Below, piece after piece: positions 39,049 through 48,098 of a stretch of 64,000 bases of DNA. Under the pieces are notes generated by a model. That model worked only from the letters and a program-made list of their open reading frames with translations, was not told where the DNA came from and made no database searches. The position numbers and the translations under genes are program-made. Numbering within the stretch: the first letter of the stretch is position 1; each line of letters begins with the position of its first letter. Source of the DNA: Arthrobacter hankyongi (GTDB lineage: Bacteria > Actinomycetota > Actinomycetes > Actinomycetales > Micrococcaceae); NCBI RefSeq assembly GCF_022012395.1, contig NZ_JAKLTQ010000008.1:1-64000 (forward strand). Direction: 5' to 3'.

Positions 39049-39917
39049 GATTTCCTCCCGAGCAGTCCGGCGGGGCGGAAGAGCAGCACCAGCGCCAGGG
39101 CGAGCACCACGGCGAGGTCCCCGAGGCCGAAGTAGAAGTTGGCGAACTGCTGCAGCAGGGCCACCGCAACGGAGGCCACCGCCGCCCCGGTGAGCGAACC
39201 GAGCCCGCCGATGACGGTGACGATGAAGGCGAAGATCAGCAGCGAGCCGCCGAGCAGCGGCGAGACGTAGCCAAAGTAGTGGGAGGCCAGCACCCCGCCC
39301 AGGCCTGCGGCGGCACCGCCGATGGTGAAGACCAAGGTGAAGGCCTTGCGCACGTCGATACCCAGGGCGGTGACCATCGAGCGGTTCTCGACGCCGGCGC
39401 GGATGATCATGCCGTAGCGGGTGCGCTTGAGGAACAGCACCATGGCCAGCAGCACCAGGACCGCGGCGATGATGCAGACGAACCTGTCGTTCGGGATCCG
39501 GGCGCCGAGCAGCTCGGTGGTGTCCTTGAACCAGGCCGGGCCCTGGATGAATACCGGGTCGGTACCCCAGATGCCCTCGAACAGGGCCACCGTGGCCAGC
39601 GCCAGCCCCACGGTGATCAGCACCTGCTCGATGTGCCGCTGGTACAGCCGGCGGATCAGCACGAACTCGGTGAACGCCGCGAAGAGTGCACCGACCGCCG
39701 CGCCGATGAGGATGGAGAGCAGGAAGGTCCACCAGCTGTCCGCCCCGGTGCGGCGGGCCACCTCCCAGCCGGCGAACGCACCGAGGGTCAGGAAGGAACC
39801 GTGGGCGAAGTTCAGCACGCCCATCAGCCCGTAGATCAGGGACAGCCCGGAGGCCACCAGGAAGTACAGCGCGCCGAGCCCGAGCCCGGTCGCGGCCAGC
39901 AGGATGACGGTGCTCAT
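39045..39917 (-). CDS. livH: Branched-chain amino acid-type ABC transporter permease LivH
   Basis: 290 residues, about eight membrane segments. LIYGLMGVLNFAHGSFLTLG is the LivH hallmark, with VENRSMVTALGIDVRKAFTL in the cytoplasmic coupling loop. It pairs with LivM. Start and stop overlap neighbouring genes by four bases. Confidence 0.92.
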   Translation of the reverse strand: MSTVILLAATGLGLGALYFLVASGLSLIYGLMGVLNFAHGSFLTLGAFAGWEVARRTGADSWWTFLLSILIGAAVGALFAAFTEFVLIRRLYQRHIEQVLITVGLALATVALFEGIWGTDPVFIQGPAWFKDTTELLGARIPNDRFVCIIAAVLVLLAMVLFLKRTRYGMIIRAGVENRSMVTALGIDVRKAFTLVFTIGGAAAGLGGVLASHYFGYVSPLLGGSLLIFAFIVTVIGGLGSLTGAAVASVAVALLQQFANFYFGLGDLAVVLALALVLLFRPAGLLGRKS

Positions 39918-40681
39918 CGGGCCACCTCCGGGGCCGGCTCCCCCGCGCCGGAACCCGCGGCCGGGGCCGCGGCGCCCGCGCCGTCGTCGTGCACGCCGAG
40001 CAGGCGGCGGGTCAGGTCCTCATCGGCCAGGAAGTCCGCGGCGCTGTCGGCGGTATGCGCCACCCGGCCGCCGGAGAGCACCACGGCCCCGTCCGCGAGC
40101 TGGCGGACCACCTGCAGGTTCTGTTCCACCAGCAGGATCGGCACCGTGGCTGCGGCCTGTGCCAGGGTATCGGCCACTTCCTGCACGATCTTGGGCGCCA
40201 GGCCCTTGGTCGGCTCGTCGATCAGCAGCACCTTGTTCTCGTTCAGCAGCGCGCGGGCGAGGCTGACCATCTGCTGCTGGCCGCCGGAGAGCGTGCCGGC
40301 CAGCTGGCCGGAGCGCTTGACCAGGTCCGGGAACAGCTCCTCCACGAGCTGTCGGCGCGGATGGGCGTCCCGCTCGGCCAGCTTCAGGTTCTCGGCGACG
40401 GTGAGCTTGGAGAAGACCTCGCGGTCCTCGGGGACGTAGCCGACGCCGCGGCGGATGATCCGGTGGGTCTCCTCCTTCTCGATCCGCTGCCCGTCCAGCT
40501 CCACCGTGCCGGTGCGGCCGATCAGCCCGATGATGGCCTTGATGGTGCTGGTCTTGCCCACGCCGTTGCGGCCGAGCAGGGCCGTAATGCCGGTGGCCGG
40601 GACCGAGAAGGAGACATCCTCGATGACCTGCTGGCCGGCGATAAAGGCATTGAGCCCGGCGATGTTGAGGATCGGTTTCAT
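39914..40681 (-). CDS. livF: ABC transporter ATP-binding protein LivF
   Basis: 255 residues. Walker A GRNGVGKTSTIKAI, signature LSGGQQQMVSLARAL, Walker B VLLIDEPTKGLAP, and the LivF trademark ILLVEQNLQVVRQLADGAVV. An Ala/Gly/Pro-rich tail of ~25 residues extends the C-terminus. It overlaps livH and livG by four bases. Confidence 0.92.
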   Translation of the reverse strand: MKPILNIAGLNAFIAGQQVIEDVSFSVPATGITALLGRNGVGKTSTIKAIIGLIGRTGTVELDGQRIEKEETHRIIRRGVGYVPEDREVFSKLTVAENLKLAERDAHPRRQLVEELFPDLVKRSGQLAGTLSGGQQQMVSLARALLNENKVLLIDEPTKGLAPKIVQEVADTLAQAAATVPILLVEQNLQVVRQLADGAVVLSGGRVAHTADSAADFLADEDLTRRLLGVHDDGAGAAAPAAGSGAGEPAPEVAR

Positions 40682-41442
40682 ACGGGTTCCCCCAGGTAGG
40701 CGCTCTGCACGGTGGGATTGGCCATCACCGCGTCCGGAGTGTCGATGGCCAGCAGCTTGCCGTGGTGCATCACGGCCACCCGGTCCACCAGACCCAGCAC
40801 CACGTCCATATGGTGCTCGACCATCAGCACGGTGCAGCCGCGGTCCCGGTGCATCCGCCGGATGATGGCGCTCAGCGAGGGCACGTCCCCGGAGGCGACG
40901 CCGGCCATCGGCTCGTCCAGCAGGATCACCGACGGATCCGCGGCCAGCAGCATCGCGATCTCCACCTTGCGCTTGTCCCCGTGCGCCAGGTCCCCCGCCG
41001 CCGTGGCGGCCTTGTCCTGCAACCCGACTTCCGCCAGGTTCTCCCGGGCCACCCGGGTGGCCTCGTCCGCGGAGCGGGGAAACTTCAGGACCGACAGGCT
41101 GCCGCCCCGCCGGGCCTGGGCGGCGAGCCGGACATTTTCCAGCACGCTCAGCTGCGGGAACAGGCTCGAAGTCTGGAACGTCCTCCCCAGTCCCGCCCTG
41201 GCCCGGGCGTGGATGGAGGCACCCGTGACGTCCGCACCCCCAAGGACGATGCGGCCCTCGGTGGGCCTGAGCACCCCCGAAATCAGGTTGAACAGGGTGG
41301 TCTTGCCGGCACCGTTCGGGCCGATCACGCCGACCATTTCGCCGGCGGCGACCTCGAAGCGGACATCCTCGAGGATGCGGGCACCGCCGATCTTCAGGCC
41401 GGCGCCGTCCACGGCGAGCGCAGGGCGGGCTGGGGAGGACAT
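40678..41442 (-). CDS. livG: ABC transporter ATP-binding protein LivG
   Basis: 254 residues. Walker A GPNGAGKTTLFNLI, the LivG-type signature LAHGDKRKVEIAMLLA in place of LSGGQ, Walker B VILLDEPMAGV and MVEHHMDVVLGL. The short C-terminal LivG extension ends TVQSAYLGEPV. It starts 24 bases after the binding-protein gene. Confidence 0.92.
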   Translation of the reverse strand: MSSPARPALAVDGAGLKIGGARILEDVRFEVAAGEMVGVIGPNGAGKTTLFNLISGVLRPTEGRIVLGGADVTGASIHARARAGLGRTFQTSSLFPQLSVLENVRLAAQARRGGSLSVLKFPRSADEATRVARENLAEVGLQDKAATAAGDLAHGDKRKVEIAMLLAADPSVILLDEPMAGVASGDVPSLSAIIRRMHRDRGCTVLMVEHHMDVVLGLVDRVAVMHHGKLLAIDTPDAVMANPTVQSAYLGEPV

Positions 41443-41466
41443 AGGTTTCCTTTGGATGGCGGCTGG

Positions 41467-42663
41467 CTATTTGGCTTCGGCCGGGGCGACGGTGTCCGAC
41501 GGGACAACCTCGACCAGCTCGGGCGTCCACGCGCCGTCCTTCTCGACGAGCTTGGCCTGGTACATGTCCTGCAGCAGGGCGTGGTCCGAGGCGCGGACGC
41601 TGGTCCTGCCCTTGGGCCCGTCGAAGCTGTAGCCCTCGAGCGCGGAAACCATGGCGTCGACGTCGCTGCCGCCCTCCTTGACCGCCTGAACGATCAGCTG
41701 GCCGGCCACGAAGCCGTCCGGGGTGAAGAGGTCCGGCTTCTTGCCCGCCTTCTCGACGGCGGCGATCATCGCCTTCTCCACGTCGTTGCCGGCAGCGCCC
41801 GGGAAGTAGTGGTTCAGGAAGCTGATCTTGCCCGCGGCCGCACCGTAGGCCCCGAAGGTCGCGGCGTCGCCGAGACCGGTCACGATCGGCGCGGCGTCGA
41901 ACGCGCCCTGCTGGTTCAGCGCCTGCCACATGGACCCGGAGCTCGCCCCGGCCCAGGCGGCGAAGACCAGGTCCGGCTTCGCGTCGATCAACTGGCGGGC
42001 GAACGGGGTGAACTCGGTGGCGTCCTCGGGCACCAGCACGCTGTCCACGGTGGCGCCCTTGCCGCCGAGGGCGGCCTTGACCGCGGCGAGGTTGCCCTGG
42101 CCGAAGGCATTGTCCTGGGCGAAGACCACAACCTTCTTGCCCTTGAGGTCATCGACGAACGTGCCGGCCGTGGCCACGTCCTGCAGGCTCTGCCGGCCGG
42201 AACGGAAGGTGTACTTGTTGATGCCCTGGATCGCGTCCGTGGCGGCGGGGCCGGAGATGTACAGGACCTTGTTCTGCGCCGCCTGCTCGGCCAGCTTCAG
42301 CGCAATGCCCGAGACCACGGTGCCGGCGAGGATCTTGTAATCCTGGCCGATCAGGTCCTTGGCGACGCTGACCGCCTTGTCCGGATCCCCGCCGTCGTCA
42401 TGGTAGGTCAGGTTCAGCTTGGTGCCGTCCACTTCGCCGGTGCCACCGGTGGCATAGTCGATGCCGGCCTGCAGGCCCTCGTAGTAGGCCTCGCCGTAGG
42501 CGGCCAGCGGCCCGGTCTTGGAGTAGACGATGCCGACGTTCACGCTCCCGGCACCATCGGTGGCGCTGCCGCTGCCGGCGCTGCCGGGAGTGGGTGCGCA
42601 GGCGCTGAGGGTCAGGCCGCCGACCAGCGCGGCGGCCATCAGGAACTTCTTTGTTGCCTTCAC
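41467..42663 (-). CDS. ABC transporter substrate-binding lipoprotein (Leu/Ile/Val-binding type)
   Basis: 398 residues from a GTG with AAAGGT seven bases upstream. A lipoprotein signal ends at LTLSAC (Cys 22). A periplasmic-binding fold type I follows (GIVYSKTGPLAAYGEAYYEG, VVVFAQDNAFGQGNLAAVKA). It is the first gene of the nine-gene operon and sets the transporter's specificity, which is unknown. A strong promoter lies 120-155 bases upstream. Confidence 0.9.
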   Translation of the reverse strand: MKATKKFLMAAALVGGLTLSACAPTPGSAGSGSATDGAGSVNVGIVYSKTGPLAAYGEAYYEGLQAGIDYATGGTGEVDGTKLNLTYHDDGGDPDKAVSVAKDLIGQDYKILAGTVVSGIALKLAEQAAQNKVLYISGPAATDAIQGINKYTFRSGRQSLQDVATAGTFVDDLKGKKVVVFAQDNAFGQGNLAAVKAALGGKGATVDSVLVPEDATEFTPFARQLIDAKPDLVFAAWAGASSGSMWQALNQQGAFDAAPIVTGLGDAATFGAYGAAAGKISFLNHYFPGAAGNDVEKAMIAAVEKAGKKPDLFTPDGFVAGQLIVQAVKEGGSDVDAMVSALEGYSFDGPKGRTSVRASDHALLQDMYQAKLVEKDGAWTPELVEVVPSDTVAPAEAK

Positions 42664-42788
42664 GGGATACCTTTCGTCGGAACCAGCCGCCGGCGGGACC
42701 CCCTGTCCCCCGGCGGCCTGAAAGAGGACGGCGCAGCTCCCCGCGGGGACTGCAAGACTAAACCTGAAAGGTGATTCAGATTACGGCA

Positions 42789-42817
42789 AATCTATGGCGA
42801 GGCTCACAGATTGTCAA
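42789..42817 (-). promoter_or_regulatory. Promoter of the liv-type/acyl-CoA synthetase operon
   Basis: On the minus strand TTGACA (42812-42817) and TAGATT (42789-42794) with an exact 17-base spacer. It leaves a leader of about 120 bases before the binding-protein start; no riboswitch or terminator is obvious in it. Confidence 0.7.
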
Positions 42818-42908
42818 CGTGAAGGGGCCGCTTCAGGGTCACGAAGCGGTTACGAAGCAGCCAGGCCCGACCGAGGGCGGCCGCCCGGCCCTCAGCCGGG
42901 CAGGACCG

Positions 42909-42957
42909 TTTGCCATACCTAGATCTGCTAGGTTTAATGCCTAGTAGATCTAGGTAT
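42909..42957 (+). promoter_or_regulatory. PadR promoter with an 18-bp near-perfect inverted repeat operator
   Basis: ATACCTAGATCTGCTAGG (42915-42932) and CCTAGTAGATCTAGGTAT (42940-42957) are inverted repeats with one mismatch and a seven-base spacer. The spacer contains TTTAAT (42933-42938), a -10 candidate 18 bases from TTTGCC (42909-42914). The right arm abuts the ribosome site AGGAGGT. Autorepression by the PadR protein is the simplest reading. Confidence 0.7.
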
Positions 42958-42967
42958 AGGAGGTGCG

Positions 42968-43330
42968 GTGCATATCGACAAGGACCTGGTCGCCGCTTCG
43001 GCCACCCCGCTGGTGCTGGGGATCCTGGCGGAGGGCGATCTGTACGGCTATGCGATCCTCAAGCGGGTGGGCGAGCTCTCGGGCGGCGGCATGCAGTGGA
43101 CCGACGGGATGCTCTATCCGCTGCTGCACCGGCTCGAGCGGCTCGGCTACGTGTCCTCGTCGTGGGGCATGTCCGAGGCCGGCCGCCGGCGCAAGCACTA
43201 CGCGATCACGCCGGCGGGCCGGGCGGCGCTCGCCGACCGGCAGGAGCAATGGAACGTGGTTGCCGACGCACTGCGGCAGGTTTGGCAGGCCGCACAGCGG
43301 CCGCCCGCCGCAGAGGCGGGGTGGGCATGA
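42968..43330 (+). CDS. PadR family transcriptional regulator
   Basis: 120 residues. The PadR winged helix is clear: LVLGILAEGDLYGYAILKRV, WTDGMLYPLLHRLERLGYVS, and RRRKHYAITPAGRAAL. It is the short PadR-s2 type. The GTG start has AGGAGGT four bases upstream. The stop overlaps the start of the following membrane protein by four bases, a common PadR/permease-prefix pairing. Confidence 0.92.
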   Translation: MHIDKDLVAASATPLVLGILAEGDLYGYAILKRVGELSGGGMQWTDGMLYPLLHRLERLGYVSSSWGMSEAGRRRKHYAITPAGRAALADRQEQWNVVADALRQVWQAAQRPPAAEAGWA

Positions 43331-44679
43331 TGGAGCTGCACGCGGATCTGGAGGCCCAGATCGGCCGGTGGCGCGGCTACGTCCAGCGGCGCCAGGCCAT
43401 CTCCCCCGCCGACGTCGATGAGCTGGAGGACCACCTGCGCGAGCAGATCGCCGAGCGGCAGGCGACCGGGCTCGACGACGAGGAGGCCTTCCTCGTTGCC
43501 ATCAAGCGCCTGGGTAACCTCGACGCCGTCTCGCGCGAGTTTGCCCGCGAGCACTCCGACCGGCTGTGGAAGCAGCTCGTGCTCGTGCCGGAGGACTCCG
43601 GCGCCGCCGGTGCCCCGTCGTGGCGCGAGCTGGCGGTCGTCCTCACGCTCGCCGTCGGGGCGGGTGTGGCGATTAAGGCCGGTCTTGCCTGGCTCGGTGA
43701 CGGCGCCGTGCTGGCGCGCAACCTCGGGTTGCTCGTGTTCCCGTTCCTCGCCTCTTACTTCGCGTGGAAGCGCCGGCTCACCGCACGGGTGGGGGCGGTG
43801 CTGCTCGTTTCGTTCGCGGCACTGGCGGTGGTGCTCAACGTCTATCCGTTCGCCGCCGGCGGTTCCACCGAGGTGCTCGCCGCGCTGCATGCGCCGGTCG
43901 TCCTGTGGCTGCTGGCCGGGATCGCCTACGCCGGAGGAAGATGGCGGTCCGACAGTCGGCGGATGGACTTCGTCCGGTTCACCGGCGAGCTCGCAATCTA
44001 CTTCACGCTCCTGGCCTTGGGCGGCGCCGTCCTGATCGGGCTCACGTCCGCGGTCCTCCAGATCGTCGGCGTGGACCTCGAACCGGTGCTGGAGGACTGG
44101 CTCCTGCCGTTCGCCGTCCCCGGTGCGTTCGTCGTCGCCGCGTGGCTCGTGGAGGCCAAGCAGAACGTCGTCGAGAACATCGCTCCGGTCCTCACCCGGG
44201 TCTTCACTCCCCTGACGATTGCCATGCTGCTGGCCGTGCTGGCTGTGCTCGCGGCCGCCGGCGGCCTCACCGACGTCGACCGCAACCTGCTCATCCTGAT
44301 GGATGCGATCCTCGTGCTCGTCCTGTGCCTGCTGCTCTACTCGATTTCCGCCCGCGACCCGCTGGCGCCACCCGGCCTGTTCGATGCCCTGCAGCTGGTC
44401 ATGGTCGTCGCGGCCCTCGCGGTTGATGCCGTGATGCTGACCGCGATGCTGACCCGCATCGCCGAGTTCGGCTTCAGCCCCAACAAGATCGCCGCCTTGG
44501 GCCTGAACGTCCTGCTGCTGGTGCACCTGGTTCGGGCGGCCTGGCTCAGCGTCGGGTTCCTGCGCGGGCGGCGCCCGTTCACCGCGCTCGAGCGCTGGCA
44601 GACGCGTTACCTGCCGGTCTATGGGATCTGGGCCGCCGCCGTGGTGGTGGTGTTCCCGCCCGTTTTCGGCTTCGCCTGA
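43327..44679 (+). CDS. Membrane protein with permease-prefix domain
   Basis: 450 residues. The first ~85 residues are a soluble helical domain (ISPADVDELEDHLREQIAER, EEAFLVAIKRLGNLDAVSRE) of the permease prefix domain 1 type that often follows PadR genes. About ten or more hydrophobic segments follow to the C-terminus. No transport motif is recognisable. It is translationally coupled to padR, so PadR presumably controls its level in response to an envelope or drug signal. Confidence 0.75.
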   Translation: MMELHADLEAQIGRWRGYVQRRQAISPADVDELEDHLREQIAERQATGLDDEEAFLVAIKRLGNLDAVSREFAREHSDRLWKQLVLVPEDSGAAGAPSWRELAVVLTLAVGAGVAIKAGLAWLGDGAVLARNLGLLVFPFLASYFAWKRRLTARVGAVLLVSFAALAVVLNVYPFAAGGSTEVLAALHAPVVLWLLAGIAYAGGRWRSDSRRMDFVRFTGELAIYFTLLALGGAVLIGLTSAVLQIVGVDLEPVLEDWLLPFAVPGAFVVAAWLVEAKQNVVENIAPVLTRVFTPLTIAMLLAVLAVLAAAGGLTDVDRNLLILMDAILVLVLCLLLYSISARDPLAPPGLFDALQLVMVVAALAVDAVMLTAMLTRIAEFGFSPNKIAALGLNVLLLVHLVRAAWLSVGFLRGRRPFTALERWQTRYLPVYGIWAAAVVVVFPPVFGFA

Positions 44680-44709
44680 GCGGCGCGCCCGGGGTATCCG
44701 CGGGCAAAC

Positions 44710-44751
44710 AAACAGCCCGGTCCGCCCCAAAATGGGCGGGCCGGGCTGTTT
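44710..44751. terminator. Bidirectional terminator between the PadR operon and prfB
   Basis: An 18-bp stem (44710-44727 with 44734-44751, one G-T pair) flanked by A-run on the left and T-run on the right, between convergent genes. Confidence 0.85.
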
Positions 44752-44765
44752 GGTCCGGAGGCAGG

Positions 44766-45881
44766 TTACTCGGCGGCGTTGCGGTTGTTGGCCCGCCAGC
44801 GGATGCCTGCGTCGATGAAATCGTCGATCTCGCCGTCGAGCACGGCGGAGGTGTTGCCCACCTCGTGCTCGGTGCGCAGGTCCTTGACCATCTGGTACGG
44901 GTTGAGCACGTAGGAGCGCATCTGGTCCCCCCAAGACGCCTTCACGTCCCCGGCCAGCGCCTTCTTCTCCGCGTCCTCCTGCTCCTTCTTCAGCAGCAGC
45001 AGCCGGGACTGCAACACGCGCAGCGCCGCGGCACGGTTCTGGATCTGGGACTTCTCGTTCTGCATCGACACCACGATGCCGGTGGGGATGTGGGTCAGGC
45101 GCACCGCCGAGTCCGTGGTGTTCACCGACTGGCCGCCGGGGCCGGAGGACCGGAAGACGTCCACCCGGATCTCGTTCTCCGGGATCTCGATCGAGTCCGT
45201 CTGCTCGATCAGCGGAATGACCTCGACGGCGGCGAACGACGTCTGGCGGCGGCCCTGGTTGTCGAACGGGCTGATCCGCACCAGCCGGTGCGTGCCGGCC
45301 TCGACCGAGAGCGTGCCGTAGGCGTAGGGGGCCTTGACCTCGAAGGTGGCGGATTTCAGGCCCGCCTCTTCGGCGTAGGAGGTGTCCAGCACCTGGGTCG
45401 GGTAACCGTGGCGCTCGGCCCAGCGCAGGTACATGCGCATCAGCATTTCGGCAAAGTCCGCCGCATCGACGCCGCCGGCGCCGGAGCGGATGGTGACCAC
45501 GGCCTCGCGTTCGTCATAATCGCCCGAGAGCAGGGTCACGACCTCCAGCTCCGCCAACGCCTTCTTCAGCGAGGCCAACTCCTGGGCCGCTTCGGCCATC
45601 GAGTCGGCGTCGTCCTCGCCCTGGCCCAGCTCCACGAGCACCTCGAGGTCGTCAATGCGCGAGGAGAGGGTTTCGAGCCGCTCCAGCTCGGACTGGCGGT
45701 GCGAGAGCTTCGAGGTCACCTTCTGCGCCGCCGCCGGGTCATCCCACAGATCCGGCACGCCGGCCTGCTCGCTCAGGACGGCGATGTCCTTGCGGATGGT
45801 CTCCACGTCGGAGACTGCCTCGATGGAGTCATAGGTGGCACGCAGCGCGCGGATTTCAGCAGGAAAATCGATTTCAGCCAT
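44766..45881 (-). CDS. prfB: Peptide chain release factor 2
   Basis: 371 residues, complete in a single frame. The GGQ loop [20 protein letters not shown] and the stop-codon recognition tripeptide SPF ([12 protein letters not shown]) are present. It recognises UGA and UAA. The programmed frameshift of many bacteria is absent, as in other actinobacteria. The usual downstream neighbour ftsE is displaced by 11 kb. A ~150-base relic of this gene lies at 47565-47714. Confidence 0.96.
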   Translation of the reverse strand: MAEIDFPAEIRALRATYDSIEAVSDVETIRKDIAVLSEQAGVPDLWDDPAAAQKVTSKLSHRQSELERLETLSSRIDDLEVLVELGQGEDDADSMAEAAQELASLKKALAELEVVTLLSGDYDEREAVVTIRSGAGGVDAADFAEMLMRMYLRWAERHGYPTQVLDTSYAEEAGLKSATFEVKAPYAYGTLSVEAGTHRLVRISPFDNQGRRQTSFAAVEVIPLIEQTDSIEIPENEIRVDVFRSSGPGGQSVNTTDSAVRLTHIPTGIVVSMQNEKSQIQNRAAALRVLQSRLLLLKKEQEDAEKKALAGDVKASWGDQMRSYVLNPYQMVKDLRTEHEVGNTSAVLDGEIDDFIDAGIRWRANNRNAAE

Positions 45882-46017
45882 GGTTATCCAAGCCTACGCC
45901 ATGGCGCAAGGCCCGAGGCCGCCGGTCGCTTGGACGACCTCCCCACACCTGCACCCGCCCCGCGCAAAGCAATCGACGGCTTCAACGGGCCCTGGCACAT
46001 TGGCCGGGCACCCTTGC

Positions 46018-46806
46018 CTATTTCTCCCGTTTGGGACCGCTATTGCATTCGGGTGTCGATGGCGGGAACTCGCACCATTGGCTTTTTGACTTATTTGGAT
46101 GGACAGCCGCTGGTGCTGTCGCGTCCTGCTCGGCCGCGGCCGGTTTCTCCCCCGTTTGCGCCGCGGTTTCCTGTTCCGCTGTGGCCGGTTCGTCCGCCTC
46201 TGCTGCAGCCTTTTCCGTCGCGGCCTGCTTGGCAACTGCTTCCTCGGCAGGCGCCGTCCCGGAGGCTGCCTCCTCGGCGGCAGCTTCCTCCGCTGCCCGG
46301 TTGGCTGCGAGCTTTTCCGAGGTTGCCTTGTCCAGCCACACCAAGGCCCCTGCTTCGTTCACGGTACACACCAAAACCTTGTCCTGAACCTGCCTGACCG
46401 ATGCTTCATCGCTGCAGGCCGCGCGAGCGGGACCCGCCTCCGTGGCCGCCGGCGTCGCGGCAACGGTCTGAGCGGCGGCAGGCGCATTAGCAGTCGGGTC
46501 GCCGGCAGTCGGGGCCGGCGGTCCAGGGATGCCGCCGCCGACCACGGTCACGACCAAGCCGCCTAAGCCCACGATTGCCGCGATCTTCCGGCCTGGCAGA
46601 CCTGCCCATGACCTGCGCTCGAAGACAATGGCATACAAGCCGGTCAACAATGCGAAGCTGCCCAGCGTTATCAGGATTCCGGCAAGCCCGCGGGACGCCG
46701 CAGCCACAGTTGACAGCAGCAACAGGACAACGGCCGTGATCCAAAACGAGACCGTCGGACGCCACCGTCCCAAACGGTGGGCAGGACGAAACCCTGAACT
46801 TCTCAT
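46018..46806 (-). CDS. Membrane protein with Ala/Glu-rich region, function unknown
   Basis: 262 residues. Three hydrophobic segments at ~20-35, 42-60 and 75-92 are followed by a Pro/Ala linker, a small domain with two Cys (RAACSDEASV, KVLVCTVNEAGALVWLDKA), and a long Ala/Glu/Thr-rich low-complexity stretch (~165-235). It ends with another pair of Cys (WCEFPPSTPECNSG). It could be an envelope-stress or wall-associated protein; nothing more can be said. It is alone, 137 bases from prfB. Confidence 0.6.
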   Translation of the reverse strand: MRSSGFRPAHRLGRWRPTVSFWITAVVLLLLSTVAAASRGLAGILITLGSFALLTGLYAIVFERRSWAGLPGRKIAAIVGLGGLVVTVVGGGIPGPPAPTAGDPTANAPAAAQTVAATPAATEAGPARAACSDEASVRQVQDKVLVCTVNEAGALVWLDKATSEKLAANRAAEEAAAEEAASGTAPAEEAVAKQAATEKAAAEADEPATAEQETAAQTGEKPAAAEQDATAPAAVHPNKSKSQWCEFPPSTPECNSGPKREK

Positions 46807-47276
46807 GATTCCCCTGGAAACGAATGCGAGTGGACGCGCTTGCGCCGGGGCTAGGTTAACACGCTGGCGGATCCGGCCCCGCGTCCATGTCGCCTTGAGG
46901 CAGCGGGCGGCCGGCCTTCCGGCAAATCCTTATGCGCCGGACGTGGCACCGGATCAATCCCGTGCCGACCCTGCCCCTGCCGCGCGTCCGCGGCCCGCGG
47001 CCCACGGCTGAGTTCGCCTCGCTTCCACCTGCTCGCGGCCGTTGGACTCAGCTACTGCGGCGTGGACTTCGAGGTCACCTGCCTGTTCCCGCAGGGCATC
47101 CCGGCACAGCGCCTGCCGGAGGCATCAACAGGAAACGGAAGCGCAGTAGAGCAGCGCAGCAGGTCCGGGGCGAGACGGGGCGTAACCTCGGCAGGTGCCG
47201 CGTCGATTACCAAAATGACGACCCGTGCCAGCCGGCCCGGGGAAGGGACCACCGTCCGCCGCACAAATGAGGTGTC
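46807..47276. other. Probable gene graveyard between a membrane protein and a small hypothetical
   Basis: About 470 bases with several overlapping short GC-rich frames on both strands but no ribosome site plus recognisable protein. Together with the prfB relic further right this looks like decayed or rearranged sequence. Confidence 0.4.
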
Positions 47277-47507
47277 ATGAGCTTTTTGCAGATCCCCGCC
47301 CACACCGTCGTGGAAGAACCGACGGGTTCGGCAGTCCCGGGCCATCCGGACTTGAGACTGGTCCGGGGCACCGTAAGCGACCGCGTTATCTATGCCGGCT
47401 CCGGCCTCGGCACCAGGGTCAGCCCCGTCGAAAGCATCGATGATGCCTGTGCCCGGCTGCGCTCGGGCGTGGCCCGGTTGGCAGCCGACTTGATGCCCGG
47501 GCGGTAA
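47277..47507 (+). CDS. Small hypothetical protein
   Basis: 76 residues (MSFLQIPAHTVVEEPTGSAV to AADLMPGR), with TGAGG six bases before the ATG. No membrane segment or motif is recognised. It may be genuine because of its ribosome site and ordinary composition, but it sits among relics and could be a fragment. Confidence 0.4.
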   Translation: MSFLQIPAHTVVEEPTGSAVPGHPDLRLVRGTVSDRVIYAGSGLGTRVSPVESIDDACARLRSGVARLAADLMPGR

Positions 47508-47564
47508 CGCCCCGGCGAAGGCCATGCGCCAGACCGTCCGAAGGTCAGTCGGTGCCTCCTTCAG

Positions 47565-47714
47565 CGAGGAAAGGATTTCAAGCCGCTCCAGTTCGGACTG
47601 GCGGTGCGAGAGCTTCGACGCCACCTGGTGCACCACAGGCGGGTCATCCCGCAGGTCCGGGGCGCCGGCCTGCTCGCCCAGGACGGCGACGTCCCTGCGG
47701 TTGGGCGCCACGTC
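47565..47714 (-). pseudogene. prfB fragment (relic)
   Basis: The minus-strand frame reads RRDVAVLGEQAGAPDLRDD and [17 protein letters not shown], matching prfB residues around 30-75 ([36 protein letters not shown]). At DNA level it aligns with 45659-45808 over about 150 bases with scattered differences. The rest of the gene is absent. Confidence 0.8.
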
Positions 47715-47782
47715 GGCACCCTACGGGCCGACGCCGGCAAGTGCTCCTGCGGACGCCGGCTACGTGCAGGATTCCCGGTGGA

Positions 47783-47989
47783 TCATTCGGCCAGTTTGAC
47801 AACTGCCTGCGCCCACAAGAAGTACTTGTTGGTGCCCAGATCCCCGATGGTCTTGATGTTGAACGCTTCCTTGAGCTTTTGCGCGTCGGACTCGGAAACT
47901 CCCTTGAGGGCGGAAACTGGTGCGTCCACGAGTTCGGACATTTCCTTGCCGGACCATTCCTTGTCGAACTGCGCCGTCAACTCGGCCAT
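47783..47989 (-). CDS. Small protein with helix-hairpin-helix-like repeat
   Basis: 68 residues from the ATG at 47989, which has a strong AGGAGG eight bases upstream. The sequence VSALKGVSESDAQKLKEAFN followed by IKTIGDLGTNKYFLWAQAVV resembles a helix-hairpin-helix unit of the kind in DUF4332 proteins. No catalytic residues. It might bind nucleic acid; that is inference. It is a monocistronic gene beside the Tad locus. Confidence 0.65.
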   Translation of the reverse strand: MAELTAQFDKEWSGKEMSELVDAPVSALKGVSESDAQKLKEAFNIKTIGDLGTNKYFLWAQAVVKLAE

Positions 47990-48098
47990 GGCGTTCCTCC
48001 TTGTTCCGTTGGAAAGCACCGCCGGCACGACGCCCCGGTGCATCGGACGGGACCACTCAAGCACTGCACGGCGGTTTCGTCCAGAGCCAGCGGGCGGT

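Noticed and set aside
44766-45881. Programmed frameshift in prfB
   Set aside because: The gene is open in one frame from ATG to stop, as in other actinobacteria.
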